From Marinobacter maroccanus (GTDB taxonomy: Bacteria; Pseudomonadota; Gammaproteobacteria; Pseudomonadales; Oleiphilaceae): 48,256 bases of DNA. Position numbers and translations under genes: made by a program. The stretch's first letter is position 1, and the number at the start of each line of letters is the position of its first letter. Shown here one piece after another: positions 41,194 through 48,256 of the stretch. The notes beneath the pieces were generated by a model, which made no database searches, was not told where the DNA came from, and saw only the letters and a program-made list of their open reading frames with translations. The DNA is taken from assembly GCF_002933275.1 (NCBI RefSeq), contig NZ_PSSX01000027.1, positions 1 through 48,256 on the forward strand. Reading direction: 5' to 3'.

Positions 41194-42069
41194 TCAGTGC
41201 CGGGCGGTATGCCGGTAGTCCCGGGGTGACTGGCCCATTACCTTTTTGAAAAGCCGGGAAAAATAGTAGGCGTCGTCGTAGCCCAGCCGTCGGCTGATGT
41301 CGGCAAAACTGAGGCTGCTGGTATCCAGCATCTGGCAGGCTCGCTCTACCTTGAGGTGCAGGAAGTGCTGGATCGGGGAGGTGCCGGTCTGTTCCCGGTA
41401 GCGGGTGGCGAAATGGGCGGGAGACAGGCCGGCAAGATCAGCAAGTTGCTCCAGGCTGATCCGCTCATCCAGATGCTCCCGCATATAGTTGTGGATGGTT
41501 TCCAGTTCTGCCTGCCGTTCGTGCCCGGTCTCGTCAGCGTTGATCGGAACCGCCGCCAACAGTTGCCGAAGCCGGTTGGCCGCGTGGATCAGCCCGCGGG
41601 CCCGGAAGCCGGTCTGGCGTACCGATAGCAGGCCATTGAAGTCAACCAGCAGCCGGGGTTGCCGGCCCAGATGGCGAATGCGGGTCGGGCCGTCAAAACC
41701 CATGTAATTCCTGAAATCCTCCGCCAGTGGCCCGGTGTAGTGCACCCAGTGGATGGTCCATGGGTTGTCAGGATCGGCGGTATAGCGGTGGTTGGCACCG
41801 GCCGGCAAAAGCAGCAGGTCGCCAGCCTCCATCGTGTAAGGCTCTCCGTCAACGTTCAGGAAGGCTCGCCCCTCCGTGCAGTAGATCAAAAGATTGTCGT
41901 GATGGTGCTCCCGGTGCATGTGGTGGCCCACGGCACGGCGGTAATGGCCGAACGCCAGGGGGTACAAGTCCCGGGTGAGTGGATGGCTCGCGAGTAGTCG
42001 GATGATCGGCTCAGGCACCACGTAGCGAATGCTGTCTTTGGGCACCGGCCACTGTGAGGTTTGGGTCAT
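41194..42069 (-). CDS. AraC-family transcriptional regulator (MmsR-like)
   Basis: A 291-residue regulator with an N-terminal cupin sensor (HHMHREHHHDNLLIYCTEG, LLLLPAGANHRY) and a C-terminal double helix-turn-helix (ISLEQLADLAGLSPAHFATR, then DISRRLGYDDAYYFSRLFKK). It is divergent from mmsA, the same position as MmsR, the activator of mmsAB in Pseudomonas aeruginosa; it probably activates the valine operon. ATG at 42069 preferred; another in-frame ATG at 42111 would add 14 residues and has no better ribosome-binding site. Confidence 0.87.
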   Translation of the reverse strand: MTQTSQWPVPKDSIRYVVPEPIIRLLASHPLTRDLYPLAFGHYRRAVGHHMHREHHHDNLLIYCTEGRAFLNVDGEPYTMEAGDLLLLPAGANHRYTADPDNPWTIHWVHYTGPLAEDFRNYMGFDGPTRIRHLGRQPRLLVDFNGLLSVRQTGFRARGLIHAANRLRQLLAAVPINADETGHERQAELETIHNYMREHLDERISLEQLADLAGLSPAHFATRYREQTGTSPIQHFLHLKVERACQMLDTSSLSFADISRRLGYDDAYYFSRLFKKVMGQSPRDYRHTARH

Positions 42070-42230
42070 TTCTGGTCTTGTTTGTTTGAGCTTTATCGAA
42101 AGATAGTCCATTACGGGCGAAATTTAGTCAATCACCCCTTGGTCGATCCCGTGCTAGCCTTTAGTTAAACGTGGCCGCAACCCTGAGGTTCTGGCCGGCT
42201 TCCCGCACAACAACAAACAGGGACATCAAC

Positions 42231-43724
42231 ATGAAAAATGTACCGCTGTATCTCGCAGGTGAGTTTGTCGATAGCCAAACCAGTGAATGGATCGACGTCA
42301 CCAACCCCGCTACCAATGAAGTTATTGCCAAAGCGCCGTGCACCACCGATGCGGAAATGCGCAAGGCCATCGAAAGCGCCGGCGAAATGTTCAAGACCTG
42401 GAAGGAAGTACCTGTTTCAGAGCGCGCCCGGGTCATGCTTCGTTACCAGGCTCTGCTGAAAGAGCATCACGATGAGATCGCCGAAATCCTGGCCCAGGAA
42501 ACCGGCAAGACCTTTGACGACGCCAAAGGTGATGTCTGGCGTGGCATTGAAGTGGTTGAGCACGCTGCCAACGTCGCCTCCATGATGATGGGCGAGACCG
42601 TTGAAAACGTGGCGCGGGAAGTGGACACCCACTCCTGGATCCAGCCGCTGGGCGTCTGCGCCGGTATTACGCCGTTCAACTTCCCGGCCATGATTCCGCT
42701 GTGGATGTTCCCGATGGCGATTGCCTGCGGCAACACCTTTATCCTGAAACCGTCCGAGCAGGATCCGATGACCCCCATGCGCCTTGCCGAGCTGTTTGAG
42801 GAAGCTGGCGCACCCAAGGGCGTCCTGCAGGTGGTTCATGGTGGCAAGGAACAGGTTGATGTACTGCTGACCGATCCAGCCATCAAAGCTGTTTCTTTCG
42901 TAGGTTCTGTACCTGTGGGCCGTTACATCTATGAAACCGGCACTCGCAACATGAAGCGTGTACAGAGCTTCGCCGGCGCCAAGAACCACATGGTTATCCT
43001 GCCGGATGCTGACAAGCAACAGGTGATCAACGCTCTGGTCGGCGCCTCCGTGGGTGCTGCCGGTCAGCGTTGCATGGCTATTTCTGTCGCCGTTTTTGTA
43101 GGCGAAGCCCAGCAGTGGATTCCCGAGCTGAAAGAAGCCATGGCGAAAGTGCGCCCTGGTGCGTGGAACGATTCCGGTGCCAGCTACGGCCCGATCATCT
43201 CTGCCAAGGCGAAAGACCGTATTGAATCTCTTATTGCGACTGGCGAAGCCCAGGGCGCCAAGCTGCTGCTGGACGGCCGTGGTTGCACCGTAGACGGTTT
43301 GCCGGACGGCAACTGGGTTGGTCCGACGCTGTTCTCCGGTGTGACCACCGAAATGGACATCTATAACGAAGAGATCTTTGGTCCGGTGCTGTCTTGCGTG
43401 GAAACCGACACCCTCGGCGATGCCATCGAACTGGTTAACAAGAGCCCGTACGGCAACGGTGTCTCCATCTTCACCAGCTCCGGTGGTGCTGCGCGTCGCT
43501 TCCAGCATGAGATCGACGTAGGCCAGGTGGGTGTGAACATCCCCATCCCTGTGCCCCTGCCGTTCTTCTCCTTCACCGGCTGGAAGGGTTCCTTCTACGG
43601 TGATCAGCATGCCTACGGCAAGCAGGCAGTTCGCTTCTACACCGAAACCAAAACGGTTACCTCCCGCTGGTTCTCCAGTGAAGCGACCAGCACAGAAGCC
43701 AACTTCTCTATCCAGTTGCGTTAA
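42231..43724 (+). CDS. mmsA: CoA-acylating methylmalonate-semialdehyde dehydrogenase
   Basis: A 497-residue ALDH-family enzyme that converts methylmalonate semialdehyde (or malonate semialdehyde) with CoA and NAD+ to propionyl-CoA (or acetyl-CoA), the last step of valine breakdown. Catalytic Cys in GQRCMAIS, cofactor segment SFVGSVPVGRYIY, and the CoA-ALDH signature RVQSFAGAKNHMVILPDAD separate it from ordinary ALDHs. C-terminal GWKGSFYGDQHAYGKQAVRF is typical of MmsA. ATG at 42231. First gene of the operon; a hairpin with a T-tract follows. Confidence 0.95.
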   Translation: MKNVPLYLAGEFVDSQTSEWIDVTNPATNEVIAKAPCTTDAEMRKAIESAGEMFKTWKEVPVSERARVMLRYQALLKEHHDEIAEILAQETGKTFDDAKGDVWRGIEVVEHAANVASMMMGETVENVAREVDTHSWIQPLGVCAGITPFNFPAMIPLWMFPMAIACGNTFILKPSEQDPMTPMRLAELFEEAGAPKGVLQVVHGGKEQVDVLLTDPAIKAVSFVGSVPVGRYIYETGTRNMKRVQSFAGAKNHMVILPDADKQQVINALVGASVGAAGQRCMAISVAVFVGEAQQWIPELKEAMAKVRPGAWNDSGASYGPIISAKAKDRIESLIATGEAQGAKLLLDGRGCTVDGLPDGNWVGPTLFSGVTTEMDIYNEEIFGPVLSCVETDTLGDAIELVNKSPYGNGVSIFTSSGGAARRFQHEIDVGQVGVNIPIPVPLPFFSFTGWKGSFYGDQHAYGKQAVRFYTETKTVTSRWFSSEATSTEANFSIQLR

Positions 43725-43746
43725 TTGCGTTGAAGGTGGGGTATTT

Positions 43747-43778
43747 GGGCCGGAACCCGTTTCCGGCCCCTTGTTTTC
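43747..43778 (+). terminator. Intra-operon stem-loop terminator or attenuator
   Basis: A 9-bp GC-rich stem (43747-43755 with 43761-43769, loop CCCGT) is followed by TTGTTTTC. It sits 22 nt after mmsA and before the acyl-CoA dehydrogenase. It probably lowers transcription of the later genes relative to mmsA. Confidence 0.72.
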
Positions 43779-43817
43779 TCCACCCAATGCCAAGCCCTAT
43801 CTATCTGGAGCGTAACG

Positions 43818-44984
43818 ATGGACTTTAACCTCTCCGAAGATCAGCTGGCGTTTCGCGAGGCGGCGCGTGCGTTTGCGGAAAAATCCATGGCGCCCCACGC
43901 GGCGAAGTGGGATGACGAGCATATCTTTCCGGTCGATATGATGAAGGAAGCCGGCGAGATGGGCTTCATGGGTATGTACACCCCTGAAGCGCTTGGCGGC
44001 ATGGGTCTGTCCCGGCTGGACACCTCGGTTATCGTGGAAGAACTCGCCGCCGCGTGTCCTTCCACCGCTGCGTTTATCACTATCCACAACATGGCCACCT
44101 GGATGGTAGCCAGCTTTGCCTCGGACGATCTCAAACAGGAAATCGTGCCAAAACTGGCCAGCGGTGAGTGGCTCGCCTCCTACTGTCTGACCGAGCCGGG
44201 TGCCGGCTCGGACGCGGCCAGCCTTCGTACCAAGGCCGTGCGCGATGGCGACAGCTATGTGATCAACGGCAGCAAAGTGTTTATTTCCGGCGCCGGCGCA
44301 ACCGACATTCTGGTGTTGATGGCGCGGACCGGAGCACCGGATTCCGGTTACAAAGGCATTTCCACCTTCGTGATTCCCGCCGATGCCGATGGCGTTTCCT
44401 ACGGCAAGAACGAAGAGAAATTGGGCTGGCATAGTCAGCCGACCCGGATGATCAGCCTCGAGAATGTGCGCATTCCGGCCAGTAACCGTGTTGGTGAAGA
44501 GGGCGACGGGTTTGCCATCGCCATGAAAGGCCTCGATGGCGGACGGCTGAATATCGCCACCTGTTCCCTCGGCGGTGCCCAGGCGGCTCTGCTGCGTGCC
44601 CGTAACTACATGCATGAGCGCGAACAGTTCGGCAAGCCGTTGGCAGCTTTTCAGGCTCTGCAGTTCAAGCTGGCCGATATGGCCACCAACCTGGTCGCAG
44701 CGCGGCAGATGGTTCGTCTGGGAGCCTACAAGCTCGACAATGCCGACCCGGAAGCGACACTGCACTGCGCCATGGCCAAGCGTTTCGCCACCGATGCCTG
44801 TTTCGAGGTGGTCAACGAGGCACTGCAGCTTCACGGCGGTTATGGCTACATTCGCGAATACCCGCTTGAGCGCTACCTGCGCGACCTGCGCGTGCACCAG
44901 ATTCTGGAAGGCACCAACGAAATCATGCGTCTGATTGTTGCCCGTCGCCTGCTTGATGACGGCGTGGCTGAAGCGATTCAATAA
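43818..44984 (+). CDS. Acyl-CoA dehydrogenase, probably isobutyryl-CoA dehydrogenase
   Basis: A 388-residue FAD-dependent acyl-CoA dehydrogenase. N-terminal MDFNLSEDQLAFREAARAF, FAD-binding YCLTEPGAGSDAAS, and the C-terminal LEGTNEIMRLIVARRLL, with the catalytic-base Glu near position 366, are complete. Operon context (mmsA, HIBCH, mmsB) points to isobutyryl-CoA to methacrylyl-CoA, the third step of valine breakdown. ATG at 43818 with GGAG upstream. Substrate specificity cannot be read from sequence alone. Confidence 0.92.
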   Translation: MDFNLSEDQLAFREAARAFAEKSMAPHAAKWDDEHIFPVDMMKEAGEMGFMGMYTPEALGGMGLSRLDTSVIVEELAAACPSTAAFITIHNMATWMVASFASDDLKQEIVPKLASGEWLASYCLTEPGAGSDAASLRTKAVRDGDSYVINGSKVFISGAGATDILVLMARTGAPDSGYKGISTFVIPADADGVSYGKNEEKLGWHSQPTRMISLENVRIPASNRVGEEGDGFAIAMKGLDGGRLNIATCSLGGAQAALLRARNYMHEREQFGKPLAAFQALQFKLADMATNLVAARQMVRLGAYKLDNADPEATLHCAMAKRFATDACFEVVNEALQLHGGYGYIREYPLERYLRDLRVHQILEGTNEIMRLIVARRLLDDGVAEAIQ

Positions 44985-44994
44985 GGAGATCCCC

Positions 44995-45774
44995 ATGAGC
45001 GATCTTATCCAGCTCGAAAAACGCGGACACATCGCAGTATTGACCATCAACAATCCGCCGGCCAACACCTGGACCAGGGATTCACTGATTGCCCTGACGA
45101 ACATCGTCAAGGAACTGAACGAAGACCGGAATATCTTTGCCCTGGTGATGACCGGCCAGGGTGAGAAGTTCTATTCCGCTGGCGCCGACCTGAAAACCTT
45201 CGCCGATGGCGACAAAGCCCGGGCCAATGAGATGGCACAGTTGTTCGGCGAGGCCTTTTCAACCCTGGGTCGCTTCCGGGGCGTGTCTATCGCTGCGGTT
45301 AACGGCTATGCCATGGGTGGCGGACTGGAGTGCGCCATGGCCTGCGACATCCGCATCGCCGAAGAGCATGCCCAGATGGCGCTTCCCGAGGCGGGCGTTG
45401 GCCTGCTGCCCTGCGCCGGTGGCACCCAGAACCTGCCCTGGCTGGTCGGTGAAGGCTGGGCCAAGCGGATGATTCTGTGCGGAGAACGGGTGAAGGCCGA
45501 TACGGCATTGCGAATCGGCCTGGTTGAAGAAGTTGTGCCGACCGGACAGAGCCTTGATAAGGCCCTCGAACTGGCTGAGATGGCGTGTAAGCAGAGCCCG
45601 TCTTCCACGGCCCGTTGCAAGACCCTGGTGATGAGCGCCCGTGATGGTCGCAGCCATGACGACGCCTGGCGCATGGAGCGGGAGCTGTTCGTTGAGCTGT
45701 TCTCCACCGAAGACCAGAAAGAAGGCGTGAACGCGTTTCTAGATAAGCGCAAGCCGGAATGGAAAAACCGCTGA
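44995..45774 (+). CDS. Enoyl-CoA hydratase (valine pathway)
   Basis: A 259-residue crotonase. Oxyanion-hole segments EKFYSAGADLKTF and AVNGYAMGGGLECAMACD, with the catalytic Glu/Glu region ALPEAGVGLLPCAGGTQNLP. In context it hydrates methacrylyl-CoA to 3-hydroxyisobutyryl-CoA. The ATG is 8 nt after the dehydrogenase stop, with AAGGAG overlapping the stop region. Confidence 0.92.
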   Translation: MSDLIQLEKRGHIAVLTINNPPANTWTRDSLIALTNIVKELNEDRNIFALVMTGQGEKFYSAGADLKTFADGDKARANEMAQLFGEAFSTLGRFRGVSIAAVNGYAMGGGLECAMACDIRIAEEHAQMALPEAGVGLLPCAGGTQNLPWLVGEGWAKRMILCGERVKADTALRIGLVEEVVPTGQSLDKALELAEMACKQSPSSTARCKTLVMSARDGRSHDDAWRMERELFVELFSTEDQKEGVNAFLDKRKPEWKNR

Positions 45775-45809
45775 AGCCGGCCCCAAACAAGCTGGCTCAA
45801 GGATCTGTT

Positions 45810-46880
45810 ATGAGTGATCAACCCATTATCTTTGAAGAGTGGAAAACCGGCGATGGCGCGCTGATCGCCGTGGCCAGGCTGAATACGCCCAAAACGCTGA
45901 ATTCGTTGTCTCTGGAGATGATCCGGTTGCTGACCCCGCAACTGAAGCGCTGGGCGGAAGACCCTGCTATCCAGGCCGTCTGGCTGGAATCCGAGGGCGA
46001 CAAGGCGTTCTGCGCCGGCGGCGACATCGTCGCCCTGTATCGCAGCATGACCGAGCCTCAGGGCGCCAGTGAAGGTGAGGCGTTCTTCAATGAGGAATAT
46101 GAACTGGATTACCTGATCCATACCTTCCCGAAACCGATCGTGTGCTGGGGTCACGGCATCGTGATGGGTGGCGGCATGGGCATTATGGAGGGCGCCTCCC
46201 ATCGGGTGGTGACTGAAGCCTCGAAGCTTGCCATGCCCGAGATCACCATCGGTCTCTACCCTGACGTAGCCGCCGGCTGGTTCCTCAACCGGACGCCCGG
46301 CCGCACCGGTCTGTTCCTGGGCCTGACCGGCGCCCGCCTCAACGGTGCCGATGCAATCTTCACCGGCCTTGCGGACCGCTTCATCCGGCATGATCTGAAG
46401 GCCGAGGTTGTTGCCGAGCTCTGCAAGCGTGACTGGCAGGGCGAGGATCCTCATGCGGTGGTTGGTAGTGTGCTTCGCCAATACGAGCGTGAGAGCGCCG
46501 ACGCCATGCCGGAATCACCTGTTCGCACTCATTTCGATGAGATTAACCGGGTTACCGATGCCGACTCCCTGGAAGCGACGGTTAACCAGTTGAAGGAGCT
46601 GTCCGGTGGCGACGGATGGGTGGCGAAAGCGACCCGCTCGCTGGCTGGTGCGTCACCCACATCCCTGGCTCTGGTCTGGCGCCATCTGCACGGTTGCAAA
46701 CACGACAGCCTCAAGGAAGTTCTCGACAAGGAACTGGTGCTCTCCACCAAGTGCCTGACCAAAGGTGAGTTCGCGGAAGGCATCCGCGCGCTTCTGATCG
46801 ACAAGGACCAGCAGCCCCGCTGGCGGTATGCGTCCCTTGCCGAAATGGACAGCGCCTGGATTGACGATTTCTTTAAATGA
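45810..46880 (+). CDS. 3-hydroxyisobutyryl-CoA hydrolase
   Basis: A 356-residue crotonase-family enzyme of the HIBCH type, which releases 3-hydroxyisobutyrate and CoA. The distinguishing stretches are CWGHGIVMGGGMGIMEGASH, LAMPEITIGLYPDVAAGWFL (Glu and Asp of the hydrolase) and the longer C-terminal domain absent from simple hydratases. ATG at 45810 after AAGGA; an earlier ATG at 45759 inside the preceding gene is the alternative. Followed by the palindromic repeat and mmsB. Confidence 0.93.
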   Translation: MSDQPIIFEEWKTGDGALIAVARLNTPKTLNSLSLEMIRLLTPQLKRWAEDPAIQAVWLESEGDKAFCAGGDIVALYRSMTEPQGASEGEAFFNEEYELDYLIHTFPKPIVCWGHGIVMGGGMGIMEGASHRVVTEASKLAMPEITIGLYPDVAAGWFLNRTPGRTGLFLGLTGARLNGADAIFTGLADRFIRHDLKAEVVAELCKRDWQGEDPHAVVGSVLRQYERESADAMPESPVRTHFDEINRVTDADSLEATVNQLKELSGGDGWVAKATRSLAGASPTSLALVWRHLHGCKHDSLKEVLDKELVLSTKCLTKGEFAEGIRALLIDKDQQPRWRYASLAEMDSAWIDDFFK

Positions 46881-46893
46881 TGGCTGGCCTGGT

Positions 46894-46973
46894 TGTCGGA
46901 TTACGCTTCGCTAATCCGACCTACCCGAAGCATAACCAAATCGTAGGTCGGATTAGCAAAGCGTAATCCGACA
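46894..46973. repeat. REP-like paired palindrome
   Basis: Two 31-bp arms (46894-46924 and 46943-46973) are inverted copies of each other with one mismatch and an 18-bp spacer. Each arm is itself a small hairpin, GTCGGATTA...TAATCCGAC with an 8-nt loop. This twin organisation is that of REP/BIME elements. The motif is likely repeated elsewhere in the genome. It may stabilise or partially terminate the mRNA ahead of mmsB. Confidence 0.85.
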
Positions 46974-47048
46974 AGCATTTCTAAAAAAGTTTGGGCCTGG
47001 CGAAACGCCCGCCCATACCAATCAACTACAAGAACAAGGAGAATGAAC

Positions 47049-47936
47049 ATGGCAAAAATCACCTTCATCGGCCTCGGTAACATGGGCGGCCCCATGGCCA
47101 GTAACCTGGTGAAAGCGGGCCACGAGGTCACCGTATTCGACCTTTCCAAAGATGCTGTAGCTGCGCTGGTGTCCGAAGGCGCAAAAACGGCAGACACGGC
47201 CCACGAAGCCGCCAATGGCGCTGAGTGTGTCATTACCATGCTCCCAGCCGGGCAACACGTGGAAGCGGTCTACCTGGGTGATGATGGCCTGCTGGCGAAA
47301 CTGCCTGCTGGTACCCTGGTTATCGACTCCTCCACCATCGCGCCGGAAACAGCACGGGGCGTGGCCGAAGTGGCACGAGCCAAGGACATCCCGTTCCTCG
47401 ATGCGCCGGTATCCGGCGGCGTCGGCGGTGCCAAGGCCGGAACGCTGACCTTTATTTGCGGTGGCTCGGAAGAGGCCTTTAACAAGGCCAAGCCGATCCT
47501 CGATGCGATGGGCAAGAACATTTTCCACGCCGGCGATCATGGCTCCGGCCAGGTGGCCAAGATCTGCAACAACATGCTGCTGGCCATCCTTATGTCCGGT
47601 ACCAGCGAAGCGCTGGCATTGGGCGTGAAAAACGGTCTGGATCCGGCGGTGCTCTCGGAAATCATGAAGCAGAGTTCCGGTGGCAACTGGGCGTTGAATG
47701 TCTACAACCCCTGGCCCGGGGTAATGGAAGGCGTTCCCGCTTCCAGGAATTACGAGGGCGGTTTCCTGGTGAATCTGATGACCAAGGATCTGGGGCTTGC
47801 TTTTGATAACGCGGTGAAGAACCAGGCCTCCATTCCCATGGGCTCTCTGGCCCGCAACCTGTTCCAGCTCCATGCGGGGCAGGGCAATGGAAACCTGGAC
47901 TTCTCCAGTATCCAGCGGCTCTACAAGCCCGAGTGA
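47049..47936 (+). CDS. mmsB: 3-hydroxyisobutyrate dehydrogenase
   Basis: A 295-residue beta-hydroxyacid dehydrogenase that oxidises 3-hydroxyisobutyrate to methylmalonate semialdehyde, the substrate of MmsA. N-terminal Rossmann motif GLGNMGGPMASNLVKAGHEV, substrate motif DAPVSGGVGGAKAGTL, and the catalytic-Lys region GQVAKICNNMLLA are all present. ATG at 47049 keeps proper spacing from AAGGAG; the ATG at 47043 is too close. It ends the valine operon, after the REP-like repeat. Confidence 0.95.
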   Translation: MAKITFIGLGNMGGPMASNLVKAGHEVTVFDLSKDAVAALVSEGAKTADTAHEAANGAECVITMLPAGQHVEAVYLGDDGLLAKLPAGTLVIDSSTIAPETARGVAEVARAKDIPFLDAPVSGGVGGAKAGTLTFICGGSEEAFNKAKPILDAMGKNIFHAGDHGSGQVAKICNNMLLAILMSGTSEALALGVKNGLDPAVLSEIMKQSSGGNWALNVYNPWPGVMEGVPASRNYEGGFLVNLMTKDLGLAFDNAVKNQASIPMGSLARNLFQLHAGQGNGNLDFSSIQRLYKPE

Positions 47937-47945
47937 AGCGCTATC

Positions 47946-47975
47946 GGGGTCAGATGAAGGTTTTCATCTGACCCC
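47946..47975. repeat. GGGGTCAGATGAA palindromic repeat
   Basis: GGGGTCAGATGAA at 47946-47958 and TTCATCTGACCCC at 47963-47975 form a perfect 13-bp stem with a GGTT loop, just after mmsB. There is no T-tract. Similar palindromes recur in many gammaproteobacterial genomes, so it is a repeat element candidate that may also help end the mmsB transcript. Bases 47976-48128 hold no recognisable gene. Confidence 0.65.
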
Positions 47976-48128
47976 AGCCATCTTCCCGTTTTTGCGATCA
48001 GCCGCTGGATTTTCCGGGTCAGTGCTGGTACTTTTCCCGCCAGTTGTTGTTCGGTAGCCCAACCAGGGATTTGGTTGGCTAAAGGCTGCCGGGAACAGGA
48101 CATAACCATACCTTCAGGGATTGAAGAT

Positions 48129-48256
48129 ATGCTCCAGGCAAGCGGATTGCAGTTCACCGCCCGTGTTGGCGGACTCCCCTCAGATCTATTCTCAGTGGTT
48201 GGCTTTAAACTGACCGAACGCCTTTCCGAGGTGTTTCAGGGGCGTCTTGAGCTGGC
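48129..48256 (+). CDS. VgrG/TssI type VI secretion spike, N-terminal fragment (runs off window)
   Basis: ATG at 48129, with AGGGA eight bases upstream, opens a frame to the window end (42 complete codons). The start reads MLQASGLQFTARVGGLPSDL, then FSVVGFKLTERLSE, the typical beginning of VgrG (gp27-like N-terminus: GGLP...F.V..F...E.LSE). VgrG forms the puncturing tip of the type VI secretion needle. The rest lies beyond the window, so the effector domain, if any, cannot be seen. Family call from 42 residues only. Confidence 0.72.
   Translation, partial: MLQASGLQFTARVGGLPSDLFSVVGFKLTERLSEVFQGRLEL

Noticed and set aside
42417..46481. Long minus-strand open frames (42417-43793, 43797-45110, 45306-46481) across the valine operon
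   Set aside because: All are antisense shadows of well-identified enzymes with no conserved motifs or ribosome-binding sites.
46894..46973. Possible tRNA or CRISPR repeat unit
   Set aside because: The inverted repeats do not fold as a cloverleaf, and there is only one spacer-like gap, so a REP-like pair explains it better.

Overview
This window reads as a chromosomal segment of a marine gammaproteobacterium, most likely Marinobacter or a close relative. The support is the gene families: Pseudomonas-type PA2778/PA2779 and DUF1631 proteins, a YdbH-YnbE-YdbL module, an ArgP/ArgO pair, RluF and a complete valine-degradation operon. Coding density is high, many starts are TTG or GTG with good Shine-Dalgarno sites, and no rRNA, tRNA, CRISPR array or insertion sequence was seen. 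The genus is an inference from gene content, not from a marker gene. No stretch over about 300 bases lacks a gene.

Layout. 1-7 kb: an aromatic amino acid catabolic block on the minus strand (indolepyruvate oxidoreductase fusion, aromatic aminotransferase, Na+-dependent transporter), divergent from an Lrp-type regulator whose upstream region carries a 30-bp-spaced direct repeat. 7-12.3 kb: a cold-shock protein, a very large DUF1631/GGDEF-like/EAL c-di-GMP protein and RNase Z. 12.4-18.7 kb: a dienoyl-CoA isomerase with a CPBP membrane protease, DUF2721, the ArgP/ArgO arginine-export pair, a DUF4442 protein, an Acg-type flavoprotein, and a ribbon-helix-helix protein with a PfpI-family protein. 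18.7-24.4 kb: SRAP DNA-protein crosslink protein, ribosome-rescue factor ArfB, an esterase, DUF2007, SDR, ThpR and a GNAT-nitrilase fusion. 24.4-26.5 kb: ydbH-ynbE-ydbL, an envelope lipid-transport module with an unusually short YdbH.

26.5-33.8 kb: RluF, a small membrane protein, a near-perfect Zur operator in front of a histidine-rich CobW/COG0523 GTPase and a methyltransferase, then the uncharacterised PA2778/PA2779 peptidase pair, and a minus-strand pair of a phospholipase D-like protein and a divergent carbonic-anhydrase-like protein. 33.9-36.7 kb: a membrane Ser/Thr kinase, PP2C phosphatase and FHA protein, a compact phospho-signalling operon. 36.7-41.1 kb: glutamine amidotransferase, YeeN-type YebC protein, Sel1 and Met/Gln-rich secreted proteins, an oxygen-binding diiron MBL protein and an SRPBCC protein. 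41.2-47.9 kb: an AraC regulator divergent from mmsA, acyl-CoA dehydrogenase, enoyl-CoA hydratase, 3-hydroxyisobutyryl-CoA hydrolase and mmsB, together the lower valine pathway. The right edge has two palindromic repeats and the first codons of a VgrG (type VI secretion spike) gene.

Most of the window is ordinary core genome. The parts most worth following are the PLD/carbonic-anhydrase-like pair, the PA2778/PA2779 pair, the Zur-controlled CobW-methyltransferase unit, the short YdbH and the reduced-sensor kinase operon.
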